Origin: Lachnospiraceae bacterium
GTDB taxonomy: Bacteria; Bacillota; Clostridia; Lachnospirales; Lachnospiraceae
Reading direction: 5' to 3'
DNA length: 64,000 nt
NCBI GenBank assembly: GCA_021153325.1
Contig: JAGKTQ010000016.1
Span: 34,521 to 98,520, forward strand
The position numbers and the translations under genes are program-made. The notes under the pieces were generated by a model, which worked only from the letters and a program-made list of their open reading frames with translations, was not told where the DNA came from and did no database searches. Within the stretch, counting starts at the first letter, position 1. Each line of letters starts with the position of its first letter. Of this stretch, positions 52,783 through 61,709 are shown one piece after another.

Positions 52783-54186
52783 TTAATAAAACATCACGAC
52801 CGGCGTACCAATTTCTACGTGTTCATATATCTTTTTCATCTCATCATAAGGTGTGTTGATACACCCATGTGAACCATTCGATTTGTATATTTCACCACCA
52901 TACTCTGCTCTCCACGGAGCATCATGAATACCGATGCTTCCTCGGACTGGAACCCAAAAATTCACAAATGATGCGTAATTCTCGCCACGAAGTATTCTGT
53001 TTTTCTGTTTATTATAAACATAATAAACGCCTTCCGGTGTTCCCATCCTTCTTCCGGTATTCCCTGTTACGATAGGAGTTTCTACATAAAGTTCACCCTC
53101 TACATAGTAATACATCATTTGTTCTGTCATATCAATTTCGATATAAGTATCACCTATATCATCTTTTCCGCGCACAAGAGCTTCTTTTGTGTATTGTGGT
53201 ATATGTATTTCATTCACCTTGTTATAAAACGCTTCCGTCAGATAAGCAATTTCAGCCTTTACATTGATCTTATTCCCATAAGTACCAGTGGGAACCGTTA
53301 CAGTCTCTCCTCTGGTGGCATGAAATTCTCTTTCCCTGTCAACGGTATCATATTCTTCTGCTAATGCTTTAATAAAATCCGCAATTTTTTCTTCGTCCGT
53401 TACCAAATTACCTTCTTTATCTAAAAGGAAATTACCTTCTTCATCTAAAGCGATCCAGTCACAGACGATGGTGGCATCAATCGCAATCACCGTATCACCC
53501 ATATCATACCGGATATTGCAGTCTTGGAATTGTTGCACCTTTTCCCATAAAAGAAGGACTTCTTTTTCCTTTGCATTTAATGACAGATCAGTATAACATT
53601 CTTCTCCGACGACTATCTGATACTCGCCATTTGCTAACGCTTTTATTATCTGCTCCTTTAGCAGTGCTTTATTAAGAACATGTTCTTTTTCGTTGATGAG
53701 TTCATAACCATTTTTAGTTTTGATGATTTCCACTCTTTTGTTTGTCTTCTGTTCCTCTTTTGTCACAGGTGTAAGCTGATCAATTTCATAAAACAATTTC
53801 TCTGTATCAAAGGAAATATCCGGCAAAAGTTCTGTTGCATGTTTTTTCCCCTTCCAGAGATTTTCCATCCATAAGTACGGATTTTGTTTGTCTTTATATG
53901 CCTCTAGCTGTTCCTTGTAATCTACAGAATAGGAAATATCCTCCAGAGCAATCGTTTCTATTGTACCATCTCCAAAGGAAATTTCTATTTCTGTTACCGT
54001 AAACTGTGCCAAAAGCGCTTCATTCACTTCTTCTACACTTTTCCCTGTACAGTAGATTCCATTGATCCATGTTCCATAGGAAAATCCTCCTGCATAATAT
54101 TTAGCAAGTCCGAAATAAATTCCACCTGCAAAAAGTAACAAGATCAAAACGCAAAAGGATATCGTTAAAATCATCTTTTTTCTCAT
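52783..54186 (-). CDS. L,D-transpeptidase with N-terminal binding domains
   Basis: Cross-links peptidoglycan through 3-3 bonds or attaches protein to it. 467 residues. One N-terminal membrane segment (about 5-27) anchors a long extracellular part. The region 40-310 holds repeats of the PG_binding_4 type (for example YGTWINGIYCTGKSVEEVNEAL), and the C-terminal YkuD domain has its catalytic motif SHGCIN with Cys442 and His440, preceded by MGTPEGVYYVYNK. It is a single gene upstream of serC. The enzyme is not inhibited by most penicillins, which is family knowledge. Confidence 0.93.
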   Translation of the reverse strand: MRKKMILTISFCVLILLLFAGGIYFGLAKYYAGGFSYGTWINGIYCTGKSVEEVNEALLAQFTVTEIEISFGDGTIETIALEDISYSVDYKEQLEAYKDKQNPYLWMENLWKGKKHATELLPDISFDTEKLFYEIDQLTPVTKEEQKTNKRVEIIKTKNGYELINEKEHVLNKALLKEQIIKALANGEYQIVVGEECYTDLSLNAKEKEVLLLWEKVQQFQDCNIRYDMGDTVIAIDATIVCDWIALDEEGNFLLDKEGNLVTDEEKIADFIKALAEEYDTVDREREFHATRGETVTVPTGTYGNKINVKAEIAYLTEAFYNKVNEIHIPQYTKEALVRGKDDIGDTYIEIDMTEQMMYYYVEGELYVETPIVTGNTGRRMGTPEGVYYVYNKQKNRILRGENYASFVNFWVPVRGSIGIHDAPWRAEYGGEIYKSNGSHGCINTPYDEMKKIYEHVEIGTPVVMFY

Positions 54187-54214
54187 GGTAATATCCTATC
54201 TGACTTTAGCACAT

Positions 54215-55897
54215 TTAGTTTTCTTTTGCTTTCAAGTCATCTCCATCAAAGGCATCACTGATTGGTGCACCTGCCGGAACCATCGGGAATACTTTATCGT
54301 CTTCTGGGATCATACATTCAATAAGCACTGGTCTGCCAAGAGATAAAGCTTTTTCAAAAGCCGGTGCTACTTCTTCTTTTTTTGTAACACGAATCGCTTC
54401 ACATCCAAGTCCTTTTGCAACCATACAGAAATCCACACTGTCATTTAATACTGTCTGTGAATATCTATGGTCATAAAAAAGTGTCTGCCACTGACGTACC
54501 ATGCCAAGCACATGGTTGTTGATAACGACTTGAATGATCGGTATATTATAACGACTTGCAGTCGCAAGTTCATTCATATTCATACGGAAGCAGCCATCAC
54601 CTGCAATATTAACACAGATCTTATCCGGTCTTCCCATTTTAGCACCGATACATGCACCAAGTCCGTATCCCATCGTGCCAAGTCCACCGGAAGAAAGGAA
54701 GGTTCTTGGTTCTGAATATTTGTAATACTGTGCAGCCCACATCTGATGCTGTCCTACGTCAGTAGTAATGATTGCTTTACCGTCTGTTATTCTGTCGATC
54801 TCTTCCATGATAAACGGACAGGACAACTGACTGTCCTCATATTTCAAAGGATATTTTGCCTTTAATTCTTTTATATGAGTTGTCCATTCTGCATTATTTT
54901 TCTGTTCAAGTTTTTGGTTAAGTTCTTCTAAAACAAGCTTCAGATCGCCAACAACCGATGCATCTGTTTTAATATTTTTATTAATTTCTGCTGCATCAAT
55001 ATCAATATGTAATATTTTAGCATTGCTTGCAAATTTATTTGGATTACCGACAACACGGTCTGAGAATCTTGCTCCTAAAGCAATGAGCAGATCACATTCA
55101 CTGACACCAAAATTGGATGTTTTCGTTCCGTGCATACCAATCATACCGGTATATAATTCATCATGTCCGTCAAATGCACCTTTACCCATGAGTGTATCAC
55201 AAACAGGAGCATCAATCTTTTTGGCAAACTCTCTCACTTCTTTATCTGCACCGGAAATAATAGCACCGCCACCTAAGTAAATGTATGGTTTTTTCGATTC
55301 TTTGATCAAAGCTACTGCTTTTTCGATGTCTTCTTCCGTATATGCTTTTTTGCGTTCCGGTTTGTTTGGCTGCATCGGTGTATATTCACATACATTTGCC
55401 GTAACATCCTTTGTGATATCTACAAGAACCGGACCCGGACGTCCGCTCTTTGCAATCTCAAATGCTTTACGGATTGTATCCGCTAAAATAGTAACATCTT
55501 TTACAATATAACCATGCTTTGTGATCGGCATTGTCACACCGGCAATATCCACTTCCTGGAAAGTATCTTTTCCAAGCAATGGAAGGTTTACATTTGCTGT
55601 AATGGCTACCAATGGAACGGAGTCCATATATGCCGTTGCGATTCCCGTTACAAGGTTGGTCGCACCAGGACCACTTGTAGCAAGGCAAACACCAACTTTA
55701 CCTGTTGCTCTCGCATAACCATCTGCTGCATGCGCTGCTCCCTGCTCATGGGATGTCAATATATGATTGATTTCATCACTATGTTTATATAATGCATCAT
55801 AAACATTCAGGATTGTTCCACCCGGATAACCAAAAACGGTGTCAACTCCCTGCTCTTTTAAACATTCAATTACGATTTCTGCCCCTGTAAGCTGCAT
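54215..55897 (-). CDS. ilvB: Acetolactate synthase large subunit (second copy)
   Basis: 560 residues from the ATG at 55897, nine bases after AGAGG. The catalytic glutamate is in LTSHEQGAAHAADG, the diphosphate motif starts at GDGCFRMNMNELA, and the block VRQWQTLFYDHRYS keeps the tryptophan that is Tyr in the first copy. It closes the leuB-ilvD-ilvB operon. Its small subunit must come from the genes at 20064-20895 or from elsewhere, as none is adjacent. It is the more canonical of the two copies. Confidence 0.95.
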   Translation of the reverse strand: MQLTGAEIVIECLKEQGVDTVFGYPGGTILNVYDALYKHSDEINHILTSHEQGAAHAADGYARATGKVGVCLATSGPGATNLVTGIATAYMDSVPLVAITANVNLPLLGKDTFQEVDIAGVTMPITKHGYIVKDVTILADTIRKAFEIAKSGRPGPVLVDITKDVTANVCEYTPMQPNKPERKKAYTEEDIEKAVALIKESKKPYIYLGGGAIISGADKEVREFAKKIDAPVCDTLMGKGAFDGHDELYTGMIGMHGTKTSNFGVSECDLLIALGARFSDRVVGNPNKFASNAKILHIDIDAAEINKNIKTDASVVGDLKLVLEELNQKLEQKNNAEWTTHIKELKAKYPLKYEDSQLSCPFIMEEIDRITDGKAIITTDVGQHQMWAAQYYKYSEPRTFLSSGGLGTMGYGLGACIGAKMGRPDKICVNIAGDGCFRMNMNELATASRYNIPIIQVVINNHVLGMVRQWQTLFYDHRYSQTVLNDSVDFCMVAKGLGCEAIRVTKKEEVAPAFEKALSLGRPVLIECMIPEDDKVFPMVPAGAPISDAFDGDDLKAKEN

Positions 55898-55931
55898 CTT
55901 CGTCATCCTCTCCCTGTTAAAAATTTATCTC

Positions 55932-57602
55932 TTATTTTTTTGGTACTTCTAAAATAGCACCTCTATTACCACTTGTAACAAGCTCTCTGTATCTACTTAA
56001 ATAACCAGTTGTGACCTTTGGCTCTCTTGGCTGCCATTTAGCTTTTCTTGCTGCCATTTCCTCATCAGAAACTTTTACTTCCAGTTTGTTTTCCGGGATA
56101 TTAATGCTGATAATATCGCCCTCTTCCACTAAGGCAATCGGACCACCTACAGCTGCTTCTGGTGATACGTGTCCGATAGAAGCACCTCTGGAAGCACCTG
56201 AGAAACGACCATCCGTGATTAAAGCTACGCTGGAGCCTAATCCCATACCTGCGATTGCAGAAGTCGGGTTAAGCATTTCTCTCATACCAGGACCACCTTT
56301 AGGACCTTCATAACGGATAACAACAACATCTCCTGCGACAATCTTTCCACCCTTGATTGCCGCAATTGCATCTTCTTCACAATCAAATACTCTTGCCGAG
56401 CCTTCATGTACCATCATTTCCGGTACAACTGCAGAACGTTTTACAACGCCGGAATCCGGAGCAAGGTTACCTTTCAATACCGCAATTCCACCAGTTTCAG
56501 AATATGGATTTTCAATTGGACGAATAACTTCAGGATTTTTATTCACAGCGCCTTTGATATTCTCACCTACTGTTTTTCCTGTTACTGTCATCAAATCTGT
56601 ATATAATAAATCTTTCTTTGATAATTCATTCATAACTGCGTATACACCGCCAGCCTCATTCAAGTCTTCCATATAAGTAGGACCTGCTGGTGCTAAATGG
56701 CACAGGTTTGGTGTTTTAGCAGACAATTCATTTGCAATATCCAAATTCAGATCTACACCTGCTTCATGTGCGATCGCTGGAAGGTGAAGCATGGAATTTG
56801 TAGAACATCCAAGTGCCATATCTACTGTTAATGCATTCAAAAATGCTTTTTCTGTCATAATATCTCTTGGTTTGATGTCTTTTTCGACTAATTCCATAAT
56901 TTTCATACCAGCATGTTTTGCCAGACGGATTCTTTCAGAATATACTGCCGGAATCGTTCCATTGCCGCGAAGTCCCATACCGAGAGCTTCTGTCAGACAG
57001 TTCATGGAGTTTGCTGTGTACATACCAGAACAGGAACCACATGTTGGACATACCTTTTCTTCAAATTCAGCCAGATCATCCATAGTCATAGTCCCTGCAG
57101 CTACACTTCCTACTGCTTCAAACATGGAAGAAAGACTTCTCTTCTCGCCTTTTACTCTACCTGCAAGCATAGGACCACCGGATACAAAGATCGTCGGAAT
57201 ATTCAGTCTTGCTGCCGCCATCAAAAGACCCGGTACATTCTTATCACAGTTCGGGATACATACCAACCCGTCAAAACCATGTGCCATTGCCATACATTCT
57301 GTGGAATCGGCGATCAAATCTCTTGTAACCAAAGAATATTTCATACCGATATGTCCCATGGCAATACCATCACATACTGCGATCGCTGGAAATACTACTG
57401 GCGTTCCTCCTGCCATTGCAACACCCATTTTAACGGCTTCTGTAATTTTATCGAGATTCATATGTCCCGGTACAATTTCATTATAAGAGCTGACAATACC
57501 GATCATCGGTCTTTGTCTTTCCTCCTCTGTATAACCTAATGCATTGAACAGACTTCTGTGCGGAGCCTGCTGTGTTCCTGTTTTTACGGAATCGCTTCTC
57601 AT
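55932..57602 (-). CDS. ilvD: Dihydroxy-acid dehydratase
   Basis: Dehydrates dihydroxy-isovalerate or dihydroxy-methylvalerate to the keto acids of valine and isoleucine. 556 residues from the ATG at 57602, eight bases after GGAGG. The iron-sulfur and metal cysteines occur in VCDGIAMGH, NCDKNVPG and CPTCGSCSGMYTANSMN. PFIDGRFSGASRG-like block (here ALITDGRFSGASRGASIGH) is near the end. It stands between leuB (15 bases upstream) and the second ilvB (34 bases downstream). Confidence 0.97.
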   Translation of the reverse strand: MRSDSVKTGTQQAPHRSLFNALGYTEEERQRPMIGIVSSYNEIVPGHMNLDKITEAVKMGVAMAGGTPVVFPAIAVCDGIAMGHIGMKYSLVTRDLIADSTECMAMAHGFDGLVCIPNCDKNVPGLLMAAARLNIPTIFVSGGPMLAGRVKGEKRSLSSMFEAVGSVAAGTMTMDDLAEFEEKVCPTCGSCSGMYTANSMNCLTEALGMGLRGNGTIPAVYSERIRLAKHAGMKIMELVEKDIKPRDIMTEKAFLNALTVDMALGCSTNSMLHLPAIAHEAGVDLNLDIANELSAKTPNLCHLAPAGPTYMEDLNEAGGVYAVMNELSKKDLLYTDLMTVTGKTVGENIKGAVNKNPEVIRPIENPYSETGGIAVLKGNLAPDSGVVKRSAVVPEMMVHEGSARVFDCEEDAIAAIKGGKIVAGDVVVIRYEGPKGGPGMREMLNPTSAIAGMGLGSSVALITDGRFSGASRGASIGHVSPEAAVGGPIALVEEGDIISINIPENKLEVKVSDEEMAARKAKWQPREPKVTTGYLSRYRELVTSGNRGAILEVPKK

Positions 57603-57617
57603 TTTTATTTCCTCCAT

Positions 57618-58700
57618 TTATATTCTTTCTACTAATAAATCGCCCATTTCACTACAGCTTACCTGTGTGCAGCCTTCTGACATAATATCCACAGTACGAT
57701 AACCTTCTTTTAATACTTGTTTCACAGCTGCTTCTATCGCATCTGCTTCTTTATCCAGATCAAAGGTAAATCGCAACATCATGGCAGCACTTAAAATCGT
57801 TGCAATCGGATTTGCAATATTTTTGCCAGCTATATCTGGTGCGGAACCATGACTTGGCTCATAAAGACCAAACTTACTGTCATTTAAGCTTGCAGATGCC
57901 AACATACCGATAGAACCGGTTACCATACTTGCTTCATCAGAAAGGATATCACCAAACATATTCTCTGTTAAAATCACATCAAACTGTGCCGGATTTTTTA
58001 CAAGCTGCATTGCACAGTTATCAACGAGCATATGCTCCAAAGTAACATCTGGATAATCTTTTGCAACTTCTTCTACGACAGCTCTCCAAAGTCTGGAAGA
58101 GTCAAGTACATTTGCCTTATCTACACTGGTTACTTTTTTCTTACGTTTTCTTGCAATATCAAAACCTTTTATCGCAATACGTCGGATCTCTTCTTCATTA
58201 TATGTAAGGGTATCGATTGCTTTTCTGACGCCATTTTCCGTTACTGTCTTTCTTTCCCCGAAATAAAGTCCTCCGGTCAACTCTCTCATGATCATCATAT
58301 CAAAACCAGCTTTGCTGATTTCTTCTTTCAGAGGACAAGCACCCGCCAATTCATCATAAAGAATAGCAGGTCTTAAATTTGCAAATAAATTCAATTCTTT
58401 ACGGATTTTTAAAAGTCCTGCTTCCGGTCTTAAACTCGGCTCTAACTTATACCAAGGAGATGTTGTTGTATCACCACCAATAGAGCCCATCAAAACTGCA
58501 TCTGCACTTTTTGCTGTTGCAATCGCTTCGTCGGTAAGCGGTACTCCATGCACATCAATTGATGCACCTCCCATTAATATATCTGTATATTGAATGCTGT
58601 GTCCAAATTTTTCCACTGTTTTATTTAAAACTTTTTTCGCTTCCGCTACAATTTCAGGTCCAATTCCGTCACCCGGAATGCAAGTAATCTTTAATTCCAT
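57618..58700 (-). CDS. leuB: 3-isopropylmalate dehydrogenase
   Basis: Third step of leucine synthesis: oxidative decarboxylation of 3-isopropylmalate. 360 residues. Blocks are ITCIPGDGIGPEIV at the start, LLKIRKELNLFANLRPA, the metal site in VTENMFGDILSDEASMV and EPSHGSAPDIAGKN. It opens the leuB-ilvD-ilvB operon; the ribosome binding site of ilvD lies directly after its stop. Its leucine-pathway partners leuCD are 46 kb away in another operon. Confidence 0.96.
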   Translation of the reverse strand: MELKITCIPGDGIGPEIVAEAKKVLNKTVEKFGHSIQYTDILMGGASIDVHGVPLTDEAIATAKSADAVLMGSIGGDTTTSPWYKLEPSLRPEAGLLKIRKELNLFANLRPAILYDELAGACPLKEEISKAGFDMMIMRELTGGLYFGERKTVTENGVRKAIDTLTYNEEEIRRIAIKGFDIARKRKKKVTSVDKANVLDSSRLWRAVVEEVAKDYPDVTLEHMLVDNCAMQLVKNPAQFDVILTENMFGDILSDEASMVTGSIGMLASASLNDSKFGLYEPSHGSAPDIAGKNIANPIATILSAAMMLRFTFDLDKEADAIEAAVKQVLKEGYRTVDIMSEGCTQVSCSEMGDLLVERI

Positions 58701-58769
58701 AATCTTTAACCTTCTTTTCCTTTTCTTTTCGTTCTTTGACGTATTACAGTATGAAAGACTGTCTTATTT

Positions 58770-58798
58770 ATAATATATCACTTTCTTACAAATTTCAA
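58770..58798 (-). promoter_or_regulatory. leuB-ilvD-ilvB promoter
   Basis: On the minus strand TTGAAA at 58798-58793, 17 bases, TATTAT at 58775-58770. Just downstream, an ACAGT/ACTGT inverted repeat (58747-58763) may be an operator. The leader of about 65 bases is too short for a T-box. Confidence 0.65.
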
Positions 58799-58816
58799 CC
58801 TTTTAACTTGTATACA

Positions 58817-58846
58817 ACAAAAAGGAACCGCTTTTGACGGTTCCCT
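58817..58846 (-). terminator. Terminator of yajC
   Basis: Seven-base perfect stem GGAACCG/CGGTTCC with a seven-base loop and five T on the minus strand. Confidence 0.88.
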
Positions 58847-58868
58847 CTTCTTTGCATGCATCGTTCTC

Positions 58869-59195
58869 TTATTCTGCATCTGCCTTTTCAACCTGTACAA
58901 TTGCAGATTTCTGCATTGGGATACGGCAGTTCTTATTATTACCAAACTCTACAATAACGGTATCATCTGTAATATCAATAACGATTCCATAAAATCCACT
59001 GCTTGTCAAAACACAATCTCCAATTTCCAAAGCAGAAAGCATAGCAGAAAGTCTCTTCTGCTCCTTTTTCTGTGGACGCATCATGAAGAAATAAAGGATT
59101 GCCATGATAACTACAATATAAAGAACGGTGAAAAGTCCCATACCACCTGTTGCTGCTGCATCTGTTGTTGCTTCAGCTGTCAATAAAATACCCAT
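58869..59195 (-). CDS. yajC: Preprotein translocase subunit YajC
   Basis: Accessory part of the Sec translocon. 108 residues with one membrane segment (about 21-38, FTVLYIVVIMAILYFFMM) followed at once by the family block RPQKKEQKRL and a cytosolic beta domain (SALEIGDCVLTSSGFYGIV). It lies just after tgt, the usual arrangement, with a promoter of its own between. Confidence 0.95.
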   Translation of the reverse strand: MGILLTAEATTDAAATGGMGLFTVLYIVVIMAILYFFMMRPQKKEQKRLSAMLSALEIGDCVLTSSGFYGIVIDITDDTVIVEFGNNKNCRIPMQKSAIVQVEKADAE

Positions 59196-59241
59196 TTCGT
59201 ATTTCCTCCTAGATTATTAGCCGGTTGGCCGTTTAAAAAAT

Positions 59242-59270
59242 ATAATACACAAGGTTTGCATTTTGGGCAA
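59242..59270 (-). promoter_or_regulatory. yajC promoter
   Basis: On the minus strand TTGCCC at 59270-59265, 17 bases, TATTAT at 59247-59242, between tgt and yajC. Confidence 0.6.
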
Positions 59271-59296
59271 GTATTTCCTTGTATTTTATCTTTTTT

Positions 59297-60433
59297 TTAC
59301 TTTTGATTTCCCTGTGACATACCTTCCAGTTTTCTCTTTTTGTAAGAGGCAAACTCTCCGGCATCCAGTGCATCTCTGATTTCTTCCATCATCGTATTAT
59401 AAAAATACAGATTGTGCAGAACACAAAGTCTCATGCCAAGCATTTCTTTTGCTTTTAATAAATGACGAATGTAGGCTCTGGAATATCTTCTACATGCAGG
59501 GCATCCGCATCCCTCTTCGATTGGACGATCATCCAGTTCATATTTTGCATTAAACAAATTAATCTTACCCTGATTTGTATACAAATGACCATGTCGACCA
59601 TTTCTTGTCGGATATACACAGTCAAAAAAGTCAACGCCTCGCTCGACTGCTTCCAATATATTTGCAGGAGTTCCTACTCCCATCAAATAAGTTGGTTTAT
59701 CGATAGGAAGATATGGTACGGTCTCTTCAATGATACGGTACATATCCTCGTGACTTTCCCCTACAGCAAGTCCACCGATCGCATAACCATCCAGATCAAA
59801 TTCACTGATTCTCTTTGCATGTTCAATACGGATATCTTCATAAATAGCACCTTGATTGATACCAAACAGCATCTGTTTTTTGTTGATCGTATCTTCCAAG
59901 CTATTCAATCTTGTCATTTCTGCTTTGCACCGCTCCAGCCATCTGGTCGTACGTTCTACAGAATTCTGAACATAGCTTCTGTCCGCCACACTGGAAGGAC
60001 ATTCATCGAATGCCATAGCAATCGTAGAGGCAAGATTCGACTGAATCTGCATACTCTCTTCCGGACCCATGAAAATTTTTCGTCCGTCAATGTGGGAATT
60101 AAAATATACGCCCTCTTCTTTGATCTTTCGCAATCCTGCAAGAGAAAATACTTGAAATCCGCCAGAATCTGTCAAAATCGGCTTATTCCATGACATAAAC
60201 TTGTGCAAACCGCCCATCTGTTTAATAATCTTGTCACCGGGACGAACATGCAAATGATAGGTATTTGACAATTCTACCTGCGTTTTGATATTTTCCAGAT
60301 CTTCTGTAGACACCGCTCCTTTAATTGCAGCTACAGTTCCTACATTCATAAAAACCGGCGTCTGAATGACGCCGTGCACGGTGTGAAATTCTCCACGTTT
60401 TGCTCTGCCTTCTTGCTTTAATAATCGATACAT
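59297..60433 (-). CDS. tgt: tRNA-guanine transglycosylase
   Basis: Exchanges guanine 34 for preQ1 in tRNAs with GUN anticodons, on the way to queuosine. 378 residues from the ATG at 60433. The active-site block is LTDSGGFQVFSLA, the nucleophile aspartate lies in VDFFDCVYPTRNGRHG, and the zinc site is CGCPACRRYSRAYIRHL. GAAGGG stands about ten bases before the chosen ATG. An earlier in-frame ATG (60451) lies inside the upstream gene. No queuosine precursor genes are near. Confidence 0.96.
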   Translation of the reverse strand: MYRLLKQEGRAKRGEFHTVHGVIQTPVFMNVGTVAAIKGAVSTEDLENIKTQVELSNTYHLHVRPGDKIIKQMGGLHKFMSWNKPILTDSGGFQVFSLAGLRKIKEEGVYFNSHIDGRKIFMGPEESMQIQSNLASTIAMAFDECPSSVADRSYVQNSVERTTRWLERCKAEMTRLNSLEDTINKKQMLFGINQGAIYEDIRIEHAKRISEFDLDGYAIGGLAVGESHEDMYRIIEETVPYLPIDKPTYLMGVGTPANILEAVERGVDFFDCVYPTRNGRHGHLYTNQGKINLFNAKYELDDRPIEEGCGCPACRRYSRAYIRHLLKAKEMLGMRLCVLHNLYFYNTMMEEIRDALDAGEFASYKKRKLEGMSQGNQK

Positions 60434-60437
60434 AATT

Positions 60438-61484
60438 TTATAACCCTTCAATAAATTCTTCTAAACATATTCCATCTTTGGTAATCACAGCAGCCGCTTC
60501 TTTTCCTACATAACGGAAATGCCACGGCTCATATTCTACACCGGTTATATATTCTTTTCCTTGTGGATAACGAAGTATAAAACCATATTCATAGCTATGC
60601 TCTGCGAGCCATTTCCCTGCCTCAGTATTTGCGAAACCTTCATCTAAGCTTGCATAATTATCGCTGATAATATCAATGGCAAGACCTAATTGATGCTCAC
60701 TTGCTCCAGGTACCATGACAATTTGTGAAGCAAGGCTGTATGCCTCCATATAAGACATTCCTTTTCCCATGTATGTTTTGATCTTCCGTTCAAACAGCCA
60801 TTCCTGTCTGCTCATATCACGATATGGTGAGCAAACGATCAGATTGACACCATCCTCACTGGCAGCCTGAAACATCGCGATCAGATCACCGATAATTCTG
60901 GCATCACACTGCATATTGCCTTTTATCGTTTCTAATTCTACCGTATATCCTTCCGGAAGAGGATGTTGCTTATTCACAAGAATTAAACGCCAGTCATCCT
61001 TATCAAAAACATATTCTTCTGTTCCTGCCGAAGCCTGAGACTCAGAAAAATGTGCAAAACTATCATTTTCCTCTAAGATTTCATCCAACGTATATTTGTC
61101 AGCATCTGCCATCCCCTGTCGTTCGGCATCCTCATATTCATATTCTTCCGACATTTCATCCATATCGTCATCAAGCATATCCATCTCACTAATAGAAACG
61201 GCTTCATCCATAGCAAGCTCGACCTGTGAATCGTAGTTATACTCCACTGTCTGTACATCGCTGTTTGCAAAAGCCGGGAAGCAGAAGCTGCTGCTTATTG
61301 TAAAAAAAAGCATAAGCACAACCAGAGACGCATAACGCTTTCCGTTTGAAGCAAAATATTGAACAAAATCATACACACCAAGTATTACTGTGGCACAAAC
61401 AACGGTCGGAACTTTTAAAAATTTATGTTTTTTTGCAATTTCCCGAAATTTTGATAATACTTTCTCCCTAAATGATTTTTCCAT
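60438..61484 (-). CDS. D-alanyl-D-alanine carboxypeptidase, VanY type
   Basis: 348 residues. Two hydrophobic stretches lie near the start (about 25-45 and 52-75), the second ending FPAFA like a signal cleavage site, so the catalytic part is outside the cell. An acidic linker (about 88-142) follows. The VanY metallopeptidase domain has SEHQLGLAIDI with zinc ligands His265 and Asp272 and EPWHFRYV with His323 (numbering from the GTG at 61487). It trims the terminal D-alanine of peptidoglycan stem peptides; there is no vancomycin-resistance cluster here, so it is a housekeeping-type enzyme. The start is either GTG 61487 or ATG 61484. Its stop lies four bases before tgt. Confidence 0.9.
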   Translation of the reverse strand: MEKSFREKVLSKFREIAKKHKFLKVPTVVCATVILGVYDFVQYFASNGKRYASLVVLMLFFTISSSFCFPAFANSDVQTVEYNYDSQVELAMDEAVSISEMDMLDDDMDEMSEEYEYEDAERQGMADADKYTLDEILEENDSFAHFSESQASAGTEEYVFDKDDWRLILVNKQHPLPEGYTVELETIKGNMQCDARIIGDLIAMFQAASEDGVNLIVCSPYRDMSRQEWLFERKIKTYMGKGMSYMEAYSLASQIVMVPGASEHQLGLAIDIISDNYASLDEGFANTEAGKWLAEHSYEYGFILRYPQGKEYITGVEYEPWHFRYVGKEAAAVITKDGICLEEFIEGL

Positions 61485-61637
61485 CACGAAAGCAATCCTT
61501 TTTTCTCTTTATCTAAAATTGTATATTCACGTACTTTTCTCTCACGTTAACACACTAACCCAAAAAACTACGTTTAAATAATAGCATAAATCTTTGAATT
61601 GTACACTGTTTTTTGTAAAAAACGCGAAATTTCTTAC

Positions 61638-61666
61638 TTGCCAGTATATGTGTAATCTCTTATAAT
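61638..61666 (+). promoter_or_regulatory. aroC promoter
   Basis: TTGCCA at 61638-61643, 17 bases, TATAAT at 61661-61666, about 30 bases before the GGAGG site of aroC. The rest of the 225-base divergent gap holds no feature I can name. Confidence 0.75.
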
Positions 61667-61709
61667 AAATTGATATTAAAATCTGTAATGAGAAACTTGG
61701 AGGATAACT

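Noticed and set aside
56791..57539. Two long forward frames opposite ilvD
   Set aside because: ilvD is unmistakable on the minus strand; the mirror products have no recognisable domain and no ribosome binding site.
60438..61484. Vancomycin-resistance VanY
   Set aside because: No vanH, vanA, vanX, vanR or vanS-like gene is near; the enzyme is a common housekeeping carboxypeptidase type.
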